64,000 nt of DNA from Anaerobacillus arseniciselenatis (GCF_001865995.1 NZ_MLQQ01000001.1:868001-932000), one strand, 5' to 3'; positions 27,358 through 36,548 are shown, counted from the first letter of the stretch. The notes: generated by a model from the sequence alone, not told the origin. Program-made: numbers and translations.

Positions 27358-28500
27358 TTACCGTTGAGATTTTTTTATTGCTTCTGAAAAAGCTTCAATT
27401 ATATCTTCGGAATCCTCAATTCCTAAAGAGATTCTTACAAGTCCTTTTGTAATTCCTAATTTTCTTCTAACACCATCTGGTACTGATCGGTGTGAAGTTC
27501 CTAAAGGATAGGTGACAGATGTCTCAACCCCAGCTAAAGTAGGGACAATTTTAATCCAGTTTAATGATTGAAAGAACGTATTTAAATCACACTTCTCGCC
27601 GATATCAATCGTTACGATTGCTCCATTACCTTTTTCAGAAACTGATCTTGGGTAATATACCTTTTCAATTGCTTCATGATGTCGTAAAAAATCGGCAAGC
27701 GCTTGAGCATTTTTTGCTTGGCAATCCATTCTAACAGCTAAAGTTTTTAAACCTCTACAAGCTAACCAACCTTCAAATGGGCTTAAATTACATCCTAAAT
27801 TAATCACTTTTGATTTTGCTTTAGACATTAACGCTTCATCGCCCACTAATACTCCAGCTGTGACATCACTATGACCACCAATATATTTTGTTGCACTATG
27901 AACGACTAAGTCGGCACCTAACTCATATGGTTTAGTTAAAAATGGTGTCGCAAAGGTATTATCAAACATTGTCTTTAAGTTGTGTTTCTTTGCTAATGTA
28001 ACTAATGCTTTAATATCTTCCACTCTAAGTAATGGATTGGTGACTGTTTCTGAATATAGTAGCTTTGTATCCTCTTCGATAGCTTGCTCAATTTGATCCA
28101 TATTATCCATAGAAACAAAAGAAACACGAATACCAAACTCTTTTACTTCATTAGCAAAAAGTTGATAAGTACCCCCATAAATATCCTCAGAAGCGATAAT
28201 ATGATCACCATGACTGACAACTGCCAACACACCGGCCAGTATTGCTGACATGCCTGAAGAAGTTGCAACACCTTTGGGTGCCCCTTCTAACTGTGCGACA
28301 CCTTGTCCTAAATCTTCAGTGTTTGGGTTACTGTACCTTGTATATAAATAATCTTTATTTCCTCTGAAGAAATCTTCCATATCATCTAAATCTTTAAATG
28401 AAAAAGCGGAAGTTTGGTATATAGGTTGAGATTTACTAACATTTTTTTCCTCTGACTTCTTTTGAAAATGAACCGTCTTCGTATTAAATTTAAATGTCAT
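27358..28500 (-). CDS. Cys/Met trans-sulfuration PLP enzyme (cystathionine gamma-synthase/lyase family)
   Basis: ATG 28500 has GGAGGAGGG at proper spacing; an upstream TTG overlaps that ribosome binding site. The 380-residue protein has YTRYSNPN, SSGMSAI, the PLP lysine in HSATKYIGGHSDV, and GTSHRSVPDGVRRKLGI near the C-terminus with R-S-L-GIED. The fold-type I family includes MetB/MetI, MccB and MetC, and sequence alone does not settle which reaction it catalyses. It lies alone between the tRNA-repeat region and the rRNA operon. Confidence 0.88.
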   Translation of the reverse strand: MTFKFNTKTVHFQKKSEEKNVSKSQPIYQTSAFSFKDLDDMEDFFRGNKDYLYTRYSNPNTEDLGQGVAQLEGAPKGVATSSGMSAILAGVLAVVSHGDHIIASEDIYGGTYQLFANEVKEFGIRVSFVSMDNMDQIEQAIEEDTKLLYSETVTNPLLRVEDIKALVTLAKKHNLKTMFDNTFATPFLTKPYELGADLVVHSATKYIGGHSDVTAGVLVGDEALMSKAKSKVINLGCNLSPFEGWLACRGLKTLAVRMDCQAKNAQALADFLRHHEAIEKVYYPRSVSEKGNGAIVTIDIGEKCDLNTFFQSLNWIKIVPTLAGVETSVTYPLGTSHRSVPDGVRRKLGITKGLVRISLGIEDSEDIIEAFSEAIKKSQR

Positions 28501-28635
28501 CTTTAAGCCCTCCTCCAATGATCTACCATATTTAACTTTCGTCCCATGACATAGTATAAAGATTTTACCATTGTTTAAGTATTAGGAAAAGGATAGGCAA
28601 TACTATACTTGAATAAATTTATAGGAGTGAATATT

Positions 28636-28827
28636 TTGGCTAAGAAAAAAGACGACAGCTTTTTAAAAAGAGAAGAAATAACAATTAGAAGTAATGTTGA
28701 TTCAAAAGACATTTTCCGCTCTACCCCGGTTTATGCTGGTGACTCAGTTGACCAACATAAACAGTTAGAAGAGGTCAATGAGATGTTTAGCGAAAAAGAG
28801 ATTAAACAAAGCAATGAGAATTCATAA
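28636..28827 (+). CDS. Small hypothetical protein
   Basis: TTG 28636 follows AGGAGTG at seven bases and gives 63 residues beginning MAKKKDDSFLKREE. It is hydrophilic, without Cys or membrane segments, with an acidic C-terminal half. A strong terminator follows directly, which supports a real gene. I do not recognise a family. Confidence 0.6.
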   Translation: MAKKKDDSFLKREEITIRSNVDSKDIFRSTPVYAGDSVDQHKQLEEVNEMFSEKEIKQSNENS

Positions 28828-28838
28828 CAATATAAAAT

Positions 28839-28885
28839 GGCTGTCCCATATATGTCTGGCTCTTGTTTTGGGACAGCCGCTTTCG
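28839..28885 (+). terminator. Terminator after the small hypothetical gene
   Basis: GGCTGTCCC (28839-28847) pairs with GGGACAGCC (28870-28878), followed by a T-rich stretch. Confidence 0.75.
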
Positions 28886-29138
28886 TTTGTTATATTTCCC
28901 CTTTTACAAAACCCTATAAATAATATAGGCACCCATCCAATCTTCTCTTCTAAGTATTTCATTTGAATTAGCGAGTAGTCATTAACATTTTTATAGAAAC
29001 CTCTTTTATTTAACAAATAAAATAATAACTCATTATTTAATATTGTAATAAATTTTTCGTATCTTACTTTTTTTATATTAGAGTAAAAAGCTTCGAAATA
29101 TAAAATGTAATGTATGTAATAAATAATATTTAAATATT
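28886..29138. other. AT-rich spacer, nothing recognised
   Basis: No open frame with a ribosome binding site and no repeat recognised; very AT-rich run-out between the small gene and the 5S terminator. Confidence 0.4.
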
Positions 29139-29166
29139 AAAAAACACCCCTATTGGAGTGTTTTTT
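29139..29166 (-). terminator. rRNA operon terminator
   Basis: On the minus strand AACACTCC pairs with GGGGTGTT, followed by TTTTT, right after 5S. Confidence 0.85.
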
Positions 29167-29167
29167 A

Positions 29168-29283
29168 ATCTAGCAACGTCCTACTCTCACAAGGGGAAAC
29201 CCCTAACTACCATCGGCGCAGAAGAGCTTAACGATCGTGTTCGGCATGGGAACGAGTGTGACCTCTTCGCTATCGCCACTAAA
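29168..29283 (-). rRNA. rrf: 5S ribosomal RNA
   Basis: About 116 nt beginning TTTAGTGGCGATAGCGAAG and including CCCATGCCGAACACG and GAGAGTAGGACGTTGC, diagnostic of Bacillus 5S. It appears complete, followed by a terminator. Confidence 0.96.
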
Positions 29284-29477
29284 CTTTTTAGTTTTGAATT
29301 ATGAGTTTTGAGTGTTGAGTTACTTGTAAGCTTCTCTTGAAGGCTCACTAGCATCAAACTTTATATTCATAATTCATTGAAAGATTGTTCTTTCAAAACT
29401 AGATAACATACATTTAAGTTTCTTAAGTGTGAATTCATTTCGATTTTGAGTTTGTGTTTTGCTTCTTTGAGTTACTA
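29284..29477 (-). other. 23S-5S-type spacer fused to a 16S fragment
   Basis: On the minus strand ATGTTATCTAGTTTTGAAAG and the flanking AT-rich sequence look like the spacer that normally follows 23S. Here it begins straight after the 16S fragment. AAGCTTGCTAGTAACTC at the junction resembles AAGCTTACAAGTAACTC about 160 bp further on, a short repeat that may mark the join. Confidence 0.65.
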
Positions 29478-29563
29478 GCAAGCTTTTAAAACTCCGCTCG
29501 ACTTGCATGTATTAGGCACGCCGCCAGCGTTCGTCCTGAGCCAGGATCAAACTCTCCATAAAA
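29478..29563 (-). rRNA. 16S ribosomal RNA, 5' fragment only (about 86 nt)
   Basis: TTTATGGAGAGTTTGATCCTGGCTCAG and the following GACGAACGCTGGCGGCGTGC, CATGCAAGTCGAGCGG are the conserved 16S start. Homology stops in the V1 hairpin after AAGCTTGC. About 1.45 kb of 16S, the 16S-23S spacer and all of 23S are absent. Confidence 0.93.
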
Positions 29564-29773
29564 GTGTTTGATAAAGCTCAAAATAAAACATTGACGAGAT
29601 TTTCATATCTCTTTTTAAAGTTTCAGACCTCACTATTAAGTGCTGCCTTCCACCTTTCTTAATTCGCTTGGCTGTGTGTTCAGTTTTCAAAGGACGATCA
29701 GGTAATTTATAAGCTTCAGATCTCTTTGACCTTTCCGCTTGTAAACCCCTTCTGTTTTTCCAACAAGAATTTA

Positions 29774-29802
29774 ATTATAACACGATGCGCCGCCGCCGTC
29801 AA
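29774..29802 (-). promoter_or_regulatory. rRNA promoter P2
   Basis: TTGACG (29797-29802) and TATAAT (29774-29779) are exactly 17 bp apart with a GC-rich spacer. The leader that follows contains CCTTTGAAAACTGAACAC, the usual Bacillus antitermination-region sequence. Confidence 0.9.
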
Positions 29803-29878
29803 CAACTTTTTTAAAATACGACAAGTTGTTAGCTACTTTAATTCATTGTGTTTGTTTGTGTTTCTTGCGACTTCTAAT

Positions 29879-29907
29879 ATAATAACACTCCCTCAACTGT
29901 TCGTCAA
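29879..29907 (-). promoter_or_regulatory. rRNA promoter P1
   Basis: TTGACG (29902-29907) and TATTAT (29879-29884), 17 bp apart, about 105 bp upstream of P2: the tandem arrangement common to Bacillus rrn operons. Confidence 0.8.
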
Positions 29908-30186
29908 TATGTTTTTTTGAAAACTTTTTGTCGAATGTTGTCTCAGAAGCAACGTTTATTACTATACCATGCCTATACCCTTTGTGCAACCTTTTAAACA
30001 TTTTTTTATTAACTTAAATTACTCAGCGCTTTCATCACTTCACCTCAGCTATACTAATCATTTTTACGCCAAAAGCGACACTATTTCATGAAGTCACCTT
30101 TAAAGTACTACAAAGATTAATCTAGAAAACCTCATTTCATTAAGTAATTTAAAATCCATTATCTACTACTTTTGAAATACTTGCGC

Positions 30187-30450
30187 TTATAATATCAATA
30201 AGTCAATAGCAATCAGAACGATTAACCCAGGTATGCCTAAAAATCCTGATACCGATGCAGTAACGAAGTTAATTGGAATTTGATAATCTACTACCGAGCC
30301 AAACGCATTGAGAAAAAATAAAAATAACGCTCCTATAATTAATTTGATCATCCCTTGTCCAACAAAGCGCAACGGCTTTATAGGCGCACCCAATACTAAC
30401 AATAAAAAGATGACTCCTCCTAATAGAGTAACGATAATGATCGGATCCAT
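30187..30450 (-). CDS. bofA: Sigma-K processing inhibitor BofA
   Basis: This 87-residue integral membrane protein has hydrophobic segments at about residues 4-20, 33-48 and 65-87. BofA holds the SpoIVFB protease inactive with SpoIVFA in the outer forespore membrane, delaying SigK activation during sporulation. The C-terminus GFLGIPGLIVLIAIDLLI fits the family. Its position between yaaL/recR and an rRNA operon matches B. subtilis and marks the organism as a spore former. About 280 bp to the rRNA promoters show nothing else. Confidence 0.9.
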   Translation of the reverse strand: MDPIIIVTLLGGVIFLLLVLGAPIKPLRFVGQGMIKLIIGALFLFFLNAFGSVVDYQIPINFVTASVSGFLGIPGLIVLIAIDLLIL

Positions 30451-30531
30451 ACTATCCCTCCTTAGTAATTGACAAGCTCTCTTTACTATATCTATTGAAT
30501 AGATATAAAAAAAAGAACATAAGAAAATACT

Positions 30532-30756
30532 TTAATAAGATTTTCCCATGCTCGTTTTTCTATTTCTCGCTTCTTTTAGCAAAAACAAATATTTTGCTTC
30601 TGTTAACTTCATGTTATAGATTACATCCTCTGGTGGGTCGACACTATTTTGAACTAATTGTTTTTGATTCATTAACTTTGCTTTTAATTCATCAATGTGC
30701 GCTATTAGACGATCGTCTTCAGCCTTCCTAATTTTCCCCTTCTTTCGAAACAGCAT
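30532..30756 (-). CDS. yaaL: YaaL (DUF2508) small protein
   Basis: This 74-residue protein has a basic N-terminus (FRKKGKIRKAEDD) and helical middle (LIAHIDELKAKLMNQKQL), then DPPEDVIYNMKLTEAKYLFLLKEAR. It follows recR by 20 bp, as in B. subtilis. Function unknown. Confidence 0.85.
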   Translation of the reverse strand: MLFRKKGKIRKAEDDRLIAHIDELKAKLMNQKQLVQNSVDPPEDVIYNMKLTEAKYLFLLKEARNRKTSMGKSY

Positions 30757-30776
30757 TTTCCTTTACTCCTTATATG

Positions 30777-31373
30777 CTATAGTTCCCTACGTCCTTCAAT
30801 GGCTTTTGAAAGGGTGACCTCATCAGCGTATTCTAGATCTCCACCTACTGGTAAGCCGTGAGCAATCCTTGTCACCTTAATTCCCGTTGGTTTGACAAGT
30901 CTAGAGATATACATCGCTGTTGCTTCACCTTCAATGTTAGGGTTGGTCGCTAAAATAATTTCTTGGATCGTGTCATCCTGTAACCTTTTTAAAAGTTCTG
31001 GAATTTTTATATCTTCAGGTCCAACGCCATCCATTGGCGAAATCGCCCCTTGTAATACATGATAAAGACCATCATATTCTTTCATTTTTTCCATCGCGAT
31101 CACATCTCTAGCATCTTGTACAACACAGACGACAGACTTATCTCTTTTTTGATCTTCGCAAATATAGCATGGGTCAGCATCAGTAATATTATGACAAACA
31201 GAGCAATAAGTTAGATTTCTTTTTGCATTAACTAGTGCTTTTGCAAAATCGAGCACATCATCTTCTTTCATATCTAATACGAAAAAAGCCAGTCGACTCG
31301 CAGTTTTCGGGCCGATTCCTGGCAATCTCATAAAACCTTCAATTAGTTTGGATATCGGTTCAGGATACTGCAA
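30777..31373 (-). CDS. recR: Recombination mediator RecR
   Basis: This 198-residue ring-forming protein acts with RecF and RecO to load RecA on gapped DNA. It has an N-terminal helix-hairpin-helix ([15 protein letters not shown]), a C4 zinc finger (CSVCHNI..DPCYIC), a Toprim domain beginning [10 protein letters not shown], and the C-terminal [22 protein letters not shown]. It follows yaaK. Confidence 0.98.
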   Translation of the reverse strand: MQYPEPISKLIEGFMRLPGIGPKTASRLAFFVLDMKEDDVLDFAKALVNAKRNLTYCSVCHNITDADPCYICEDQKRDKSVVCVVQDARDVIAMEKMKEYDGLYHVLQGAISPMDGVGPEDIKIPELLKRLQDDTIQEIILATNPNIEGEATAMYISRLVKPTGIKVTRIAHGLPVGGDLEYADEVTLSKAIEGRREL

Positions 31374-31424
31374 AACCTCTCCTCCTTGTTAAATAGACTA
31401 AAAACGTATCTCAATTGAACAATG

Positions 31425-31471
31425 AAATGTTTCCTCACAGCTATATTACATAACCATAAGGAAACATTTCG
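31425..31471. repeat. Inverted repeat between yaaK and recR
   Basis: GAAATGTTTCCT (31425-31436) and AGGAAACATTTC (31460-31471) form a perfect 12 bp stem without a T run. It could stabilise or process the mRNA between two genes of one operon. Confidence 0.6.
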
Positions 31472-31511
31472 TACTTAATGTATTAACTTAAGCGAATTGC
31501 ATAATTTCATT

Positions 31512-31823
31512 TTAGAACATTCCTGGCATGTTCATTCCTTTAGTGAATTTACCCATGTCTTGATTGATCATATCATCGGCTTTTTTAAGCGCTTCGTTTG
31601 TAGCAGCTAAAATTAAATCTTGAAGCATTTCTACGTCATCAGGATCAACAACTTCTTCAGAAATGACTACTTCTAAAATTTTCTTTTCACCAGTAGCAAT
31701 CACTTTTACCATACCACCGCCAGCAGTTGCTTCAACTGTTTTTTCTTTAAGTTCCTCTTGAGCTTGCGCCATTTGCTTTTGTAACTTTTGCATTTGTTTC
31801 ATCATGTTTCCCATGTTTTTCAT
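31512..31823 (-). CDS. YbaB/EbfC nucleoid-associated protein YaaK
   Basis: This 103-residue dimeric DNA-binding protein contains [40 protein letters not shown] and [21 protein letters not shown], matching the family throughout. It lies 24 bp after dnaX and before recR, the usual dnaX-yaaK-recR order. Confidence 0.95.
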   Translation of the reverse strand: MKNMGNMMKQMQKLQKQMAQAQEELKEKTVEATAGGGMVKVIATGEKKILEVVISEEVVDPDDVEMLQDLILAATNEALKKADDMINQDMGKFTKGMNMPGMF

Positions 31824-31847
31824 CTTAGTTTCCTCACTTTCATATAA

Positions 31848-33533
31848 TTAATCAATAATTTCAATTAAATCTGAACCTACTAATTTCACTGCTTCTTCGA
31901 CGAGAGGATCACCATTGTCAGAACTCTCTTCACTACGTTGTCCTCTTACAAAATCGTCTTTTATAGTTTCCCATTGATTAGATAGTAATGTCAAAACTTT
32001 ATATTGATCCGATAATATGTTTAAAATCGTTTGTTCCACTATTGGACGGAATTTCGTATCAATCATATCTCGGTGCATCTGATTTTGAAATGATAGTAAA
32101 ATCATATTTTTTGAGCTAGCAACCGGTTTACTATCTGAAAGCCAAGCGTGAGCAGGGACACTTTGTTTTTTTACTTGCTCCATTACTTTTCCCCAGTTGG
32201 CCATTATACGCTGTAAATCTTGTTTTGATGCTTGTTTAAGCATTTCTTTTACTTGACCACTACTTATACCACCACCACCTGCCTTAACATTAAACTGTCC
32301 TTGATTTTTTTTAGGACGTTCTTGATTAGAAGATGGCTGAGACGTCGGATTCGAACTAACACTTTCTAGCCTCTGCTCCAAAACTTGAACTTTCTTTAAA
32401 AGCGTTTGATAATCTTCATTATTAACAATACTCGTCGTTTCAACCTCGTTATTGTTACAAATTTTAACGATCGCAACCTCAATAAAAATTTTAGGGTGGC
32501 TCGACCACTTCATATCCTGTAAAATTTCATTTAACGTTTCAATCGTATTATAAATCCAGTTGGTCGGTGTGTCTTTACATAAGGATACAAAGACTTCATC
32601 AACAGTTACTCTTTCAAGGGTTTCAGCAAGTTGTGGGGCTGTTTTATACAATAGCATATCTCGATAAAAGAAAATAAAATCTTCAATAAATCTAGTTGGA
32701 TCTTTCCCTGCTAAAACTAACTTATCCACTGCACTTAGTGCCTTAACAACATCATTGTTCACGAGTGCCTGAGCCACCTCGACTAACAAACCTTGAGATA
32801 CAGCGCCTGTAATTGTTAAAATATCTTCTAAGGAAACTTCCTCATCACAATACGAAATCGCTTGATCAAGTAAACTTAACGCATCACGCATTCCACCTTC
32901 TGAAACGCGGGCAATCATTGCTAATGCATCGTCATTCACCTTCGTATCATAATGACTTAAAATAAACTCCATTCTAGCTGTCATCGCCTGACTTGAAATT
33001 CTTTTAAAATCAAAACGTTGACACCTCGAAATAATCGTTAATGGAATTTTATGAGGTTCAGTTGTCGCTAGGATAAAAATGACGTGCTTCGGCGGTTCCT
33101 CTAACGTTTTTAACAAAGCATTGAAGGCGCCTGTCGATAACATATGTACTTCATCTATAATATAAACCTTATATCGTACACCGCTACTTGGAGCAAACTT
33201 CACTTTATCACGTATGTCTCTTATTTCATCTACGCCGTTATTAGATGCAGCGTCAATTTCTATTACATCTACTATTGAACCATCACTTATACCTATACAT
33301 GCCTCACATTCATTACAAGGTTCATCAACCGGTGCATTTTGACAATTTACAGCCTTTGCAATAATTTTTGCAGCACTCGTCTTCCCTGTTCCACGAGGTC
33401 CTGTGAAAAGATAAGCATGAGATAACTTCTCTTGGACGAGAGCATTTTTAATTGTTTTTGTAATATGTTCTTGTCCGACAACATCTGTTAACTGCTTCGG
33501 TCGCCAAACTCGATACAATGCTTGATACCCCAT
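31848..33533 (-). CDS. dnaX: DNA polymerase III subunits gamma/tau DnaX
   Basis: This 561-residue AAA+ clamp-loader subunit has Walker A GPRGTGKTSAAK, a C4 zinc module (CQNAPVDEPCNECEAC), Walker B IIDEVHML, the arginine-finger SRC motif and a domain III collar. The C-terminal part after ~residue 380 is the tau-specific extension, with a polar linker (~385-425) and a final polymerase/helicase-binding domain. It is near the Bacillus length. No strong A-run slippage site is obvious. Confidence 0.97.
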   Translation of the reverse strand: MGYQALYRVWRPKQLTDVVGQEHITKTIKNALVQEKLSHAYLFTGPRGTGKTSAAKIIAKAVNCQNAPVDEPCNECEACIGISDGSIVDVIEIDAASNNGVDEIRDIRDKVKFAPSSGVRYKVYIIDEVHMLSTGAFNALLKTLEEPPKHVIFILATTEPHKIPLTIISRCQRFDFKRISSQAMTARMEFILSHYDTKVNDDALAMIARVSEGGMRDALSLLDQAISYCDEEVSLEDILTITGAVSQGLLVEVAQALVNNDVVKALSAVDKLVLAGKDPTRFIEDFIFFYRDMLLYKTAPQLAETLERVTVDEVFVSLCKDTPTNWIYNTIETLNEILQDMKWSSHPKIFIEVAIVKICNNNEVETTSIVNNEDYQTLLKKVQVLEQRLESVSSNPTSQPSSNQERPKKNQGQFNVKAGGGGISSGQVKEMLKQASKQDLQRIMANWGKVMEQVKKQSVPAHAWLSDSKPVASSKNMILLSFQNQMHRDMIDTKFRPIVEQTILNILSDQYKVLTLLSNQWETIKDDFVRGQRSEESSDNGDPLVEEAVKLVGSDLIEIID

Positions 33534-33644
33534 CCTTACACCTCCTCGTGCATTTTAAGTGAGCATTCACTAGTTTACATTATACCTTTTCAAAACTAAT
33601 TTTTCAAAGCTAATAAACAGAAATGCGCAAGGTTTAAACTACAA

Positions 33645-33676
33645 AAGAAGCAATCCTCTAATGAGAATTGCTTCTT
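33645..33676 (-). terminator. Terminator of the SRP RNA gene
   Basis: AAGAAGCAAT and ATTGCTTCTT form a 10 bp stem; on the minus strand TTTTG follows. Confidence 0.75.
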
Positions 33677-33685
33677 ATAAAAATT

Positions 33686-33955
33686 AGTGCCGTGCACCTT
33701 CCTTCGATCAAGTTACCCCAGGCGTTACCTAAGCAGTTAGCTCAATTCAGGCAACTCTACGGCACACGGAAGAGTCCACTTACTGCTGCTTCCTTCCGGA
33801 CCTGACAGGGTTCATGGGTTTCCGTTGCGTAGAACCCAAATGTCAACACCACTTACTTAGGGCAGACCCTACGGTAACAAGACCTAGGGAAGGGATTCCG
33901 TCTCGCTATAGCGGATTGCGAGTACAGGGCACCGCTACCTCCCCACCTAGCACGA
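33686..33955 (-). ncRNA. scr: Large signal recognition particle RNA (scRNA)
   Basis: The ~270-nt RNA contains the domain IV core GTCCGGAAGGAAGCAGCA with GAACC, and 5'/3' ends that pair (Alu-type domain), as in the long SRP RNA of Bacillus. It lies between tadA and dnaX as expected. It binds Ffh and targets membrane and secreted proteins. Confidence 0.96.
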
Positions 33956-34003
33956 CAAATTTATAAACAATTTTTAAGGCGCCGTTTGTGTGACGCAAAA
34001 TTA

Positions 34004-34032
34004 AGTATAGAGGTTTTTAAGATAAAAATCAA
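34004..34032 (-). promoter_or_regulatory. Promoter of scr
   Basis: TTGATT (34027-34032) and TATACT (34004-34009) with 17 bp spacing, about 50 bp upstream of the mature RNA. Confidence 0.6.
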
Positions 34033-34078
34033 GTCCACACAAAAACATGTTTAAGGAAATGGGGGTAAATCATGGATT

Positions 34079-34371
34079 TCAATTTATAATTTAAAATTTA
34101 TAATTAAAAATTCCTTAATACAAAGCTGATATGACGCTACCTTTCTAGAAAAAATCTTGACCACCAAGTTCTCTCGCTCGCTTAAAACTTCGATTGAATT
34201 TTAGAGGCTCTCTCAAAAGCTCGGCAACCATTAATATATACCACCTAAAGTAAACCTCAATTTGCACACTATTTCACAAAGTAACTCAAAACTCAAAACT
34301 CAAAACTCAAAACTCAAAACTCCCCCATGAATAACTTTCAAAATTGTAAATTGTACATTTTAAATTGTTAA
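34079..34371. repeat. AT-rich composite repeat with CAAAACT heptads between scr and tadA
   Basis: CAAAACT is repeated about five times in tandem at 34284-34322. Outer arms AATTTATAATTTAAAATTT (from 34079) and ACATTTTAAATTGTTAATT (ending ~34375) are roughly inverted. The heptads match the arms of the palindromes at 14011 and 20293. No gene is visible in this stretch. Confidence 0.6.
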
Positions 34372-34836
34372 TTACTTATTCCTTTTACGTAACTTCCGAA
34401 AAAAGTTCGTCAACAACTCCCCACACTCTTCAGCTAAGACTCCACGTTCAACTTCACATTGGTGGTTAAATCTTTGCTCATTAAGAAGGTCATAAATAGA
34501 GCCGACACAACCAGCTTTTGGGTCACGCGCTCCATAAACAACACGATCAACTCGCGATTGAATAATCGCGCCGGCACACATTGGACAAGGCTCAAGCGTC
34601 ACATATAATGTACAACCGGTTAAGCGCCACGTATTTAGTTTTTCGCAAGCTTGATCAATCGCCAGTAGTTCTGCATGTGCAATGGCCCGTTGTTCGACTT
34701 CCCTTAAATTATAAGCTTCAGCGATCACTTCACCATCTTTAACTACTAACGCCCCTATAGGTACTTCATTTATTCCCTCCGCTTTTTTTGCTAATTCAAT
34801 TGCTTTTTCCATGAAAAAAATGTCGGTTTCTAACAC
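34372..34836 (-). CDS. tadA: tRNA-specific adenosine deaminase TadA
   Basis: This 154-residue enzyme converts A34 of tRNA-Arg(ACG) to inosine. Zinc and proton-shuttle motifs are HAELLAI (His, catalytic Glu) and PCPMCAGAI; VYGARDPKAGCVGS is the family loop. The start is GTG 34836 after GGAGG at ten bases. It is next to scr and dnaX as in B. subtilis (YaaJ). Confidence 0.96.
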   Translation of the reverse strand: MLETDIFFMEKAIELAKKAEGINEVPIGALVVKDGEVIAEAYNLREVEQRAIAHAELLAIDQACEKLNTWRLTGCTLYVTLEPCPMCAGAIIQSRVDRVVYGARDPKAGCVGSIYDLLNEQRFNHQCEVERGVLAEECGELLTNFFRKLRKRNK

Positions 34837-35099
34837 GAATGAATGCCTCCATTGACTATTTTACTGTAACTATCATACAAAAAAGCTTCTAGAAAAACAA
34901 AATATACCTATTTGACAATTAGGCTAGTTAAGGAATTTCTCTTTTCACTATAGAAAATCTCCATGAAGGCGTTCCGTCACCACCTAACATGTAAAAGCCA
35001 GGGCGGGCACAACCTAACCAACCCTCCACTAACCAACAAACCAACTACCCAAAAACAAAAAGGCCAGTAACAAATATGCCACTAACCCACAAGTATTAT
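34837..35099. repeat. GTTGGTTT-type intergenic repeat between ccm operon and tadA
   Basis: On the minus strand about 34985-35060 read TAGTTGGTTTGTTGGTTAG followed by GGTTGTGCCCGCC and GTGACGGAACGCC, resembling the first part of the repeat at 11505-11600. No gene seen. Confidence 0.45.
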
Positions 35100-35633
35100 T
35101 TAATCTACAGTATATTTTCCAATCGTATTTCCTTTATATTCTTCTAATTTTCCAGCAAGAAAATCACGACTAACAGCTCCAACAAAGTGATCGATAATGA
35201 TGCCTTCTTCATTAATGACAAGTGTTTCAGGTTGCCCAGTAACACCAAATTTCCTACCGATTTCGGTGTTAAAGTCAAAGAGGTAAGTTTTATTTGATTT
35301 CGTTTCATCAACATACCTTTGAACGGTTCTTACCGGTTCACCTCTTACGACAACAAACAAGTTCATTTGGTCTTTAAACTCTTCATTAAATGCTTCTAAT
35401 TCTGGAGCTTCTTCAACACATACGTAACACCATGTAGCAAAAAAGTTCATAAAGACCATTTCACCTTCATAATCTGAGAGTCGATGAAGATCTCCTTCTA
35501 AATCTTGCATTTCAAAATCATAGCCTGGCTCCCCAATAGATACACTACTTCCGACAGAGCGTAAACCTAAAACCATAACAATTAACATCGATATCGCAAA
35601 TGTCATTACGATTAATTTAACTGGCTTTTTCAT
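35100..35633 (-). CDS. Membrane-anchored thioredoxin-like protein (CcmG/ResA/TlpA type)
   Basis: The 177-residue protein has one N-terminal membrane segment (~residues 7-24) and an extracytoplasmic thioredoxin domain with FFATWCYVCVEEAP, whose CYVC is the active dithiol, and cis-Pro in VTGQPETLV. Such proteins reduce the CXXCH cysteines of apocytochrome c before haem attachment. It is the last gene of the ccm operon, 34 bp after ccmD, so it takes the CcmG place. The motif is CYVC rather than the common CEPC of ResA. Confidence 0.88.
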   Translation of the reverse strand: MKKPVKLIVMTFAISMLIVMVLGLRSVGSSVSIGEPGYDFEMQDLEGDLHRLSDYEGEMVFMNFFATWCYVCVEEAPELEAFNEEFKDQMNLFVVVRGEPVRTVQRYVDETKSNKTYLFDFNTEIGRKFGVTGQPETLVINEEGIIIDHFVGAVSRDFLAGKLEEYKGNTIGKYTVD

Positions 35634-35667
35634 TCAAATAACACCCCCTATAAGCGGTAGAAAAAAA

Positions 35668-35796
35668 TTATTTTTTCTCTAACTCTTGTAAAAACTTCAA
35701 CTGTTTAGCAATATCACTTTGACGTTTCCCTAACGTAAACATGTACCCAGCGAGTAGCAACCAAATAATAGAGTAAGCTGCAAATAAATAAGTCAT
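35668..35796 (-). CDS. ccmD: CcmD-like small membrane protein
   Basis: This short gene of 42 residues (ATG 35796 after AAAGGGGG) has one membrane segment (LFAAYSIIWLLLAGYMFTL) followed by a basic, helical tail (KRQSDIAKQLKFLQELEKK). Size, topology and place right after ccmC are those of CcmD, which helps release holo-CcmE from CcmABC. Confidence 0.85.
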   Translation of the reverse strand: MTYLFAAYSIIWLLLAGYMFTLGKRQSDIAKQLKFLQELEKK

Positions 35797-35810
35797 TTGA
35801 AAATCCCCCT

Positions 35811-36545
35811 TTAGCTAATCATTTTTTCTTGGATTTTTTCCTTTAAGCGTGCTGTTTGAATTTGTAACTTTTCAATATAAACTCCTTTTAATAGGAAGAC
35901 TGAATATAAAACAGTCATCGTGAATACAGAAAATATAAGTGCAACGAGCATTTCTGGTTCAAGTCCACCACCAGTTTGATCTGACCCTTCACCAAAAACA
36001 ACCGGGTGAAGTTTTGTATTCCACCAACGAATGGACATGAAAACAATTGGTACATTGATAAAACTAATAATACCGAATACAGAGGCCAAACGGGCTTTCT
36101 TTTCCCACGCTCCATCCATTTTGCGAATCATAATATAGCCAATATACATAAAGAATAAAATTAACGTCGTTGTTAAACGCGGCTCCCAAGTCCACCAAGT
36201 ATTCCAAGCTGAGCGTGCCCAAATAGGACCTGTAATTAAAACAATTGCCGTATAAACAACACCAATTTCAGCAGATACCCCAGCAATCACGTCGTATATT
36301 CTTGTTCTTTTAATAAGATACATAATGCTGAAAACAGCTACGATAAAAAATGCGAAAAATGCCACCCAAGCAGAAGCTACATGGAAATAAAAGATTTTCT
36401 GAACAACTCCCATTGTTCTCTCAACTGGTGCATATATAAACGACAAATACAATGCGATTATCACCATAGGAATAGAAATGAAAAATAATGTCTTATATAA
36501 ACGGCTTTCTTCAGGTATATCTATTAAATCATTAGGTTTATTCAT
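35811..36545 (-). CDS. ccmC: Haem handling protein CcmC
   Basis: This 244-residue membrane protein has six membrane segments. It carries the tryptophan-rich WWD-type loop WNTWWTWEPRLTT and flanking haem-ligand histidines (FYFHVASAW before it, KLHPVVFG after it). CcmC presents haem to CcmE outside the membrane. The WWD signature here is WWTWEPR, close to the usual WWVWDAR. It is flanked by ccmB (3 bp) and ccmD. Confidence 0.93.
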   Translation of the reverse strand: MNKPNDLIDIPEESRLYKTLFFISIPMVIIALYLSFIYAPVERTMGVVQKIFYFHVASAWVAFFAFFIVAVFSIMYLIKRTRIYDVIAGVSAEIGVVYTAIVLITGPIWARSAWNTWWTWEPRLTTTLILFFMYIGYIMIRKMDGAWEKKARLASVFGIISFINVPIVFMSIRWWNTKLHPVVFGEGSDQTGGGLEPEMLVALIFSVFTMTVLYSVFLLKGVYIEKLQIQTARLKEKIQEKMIS

Positions 36546-36548
36546 CTT

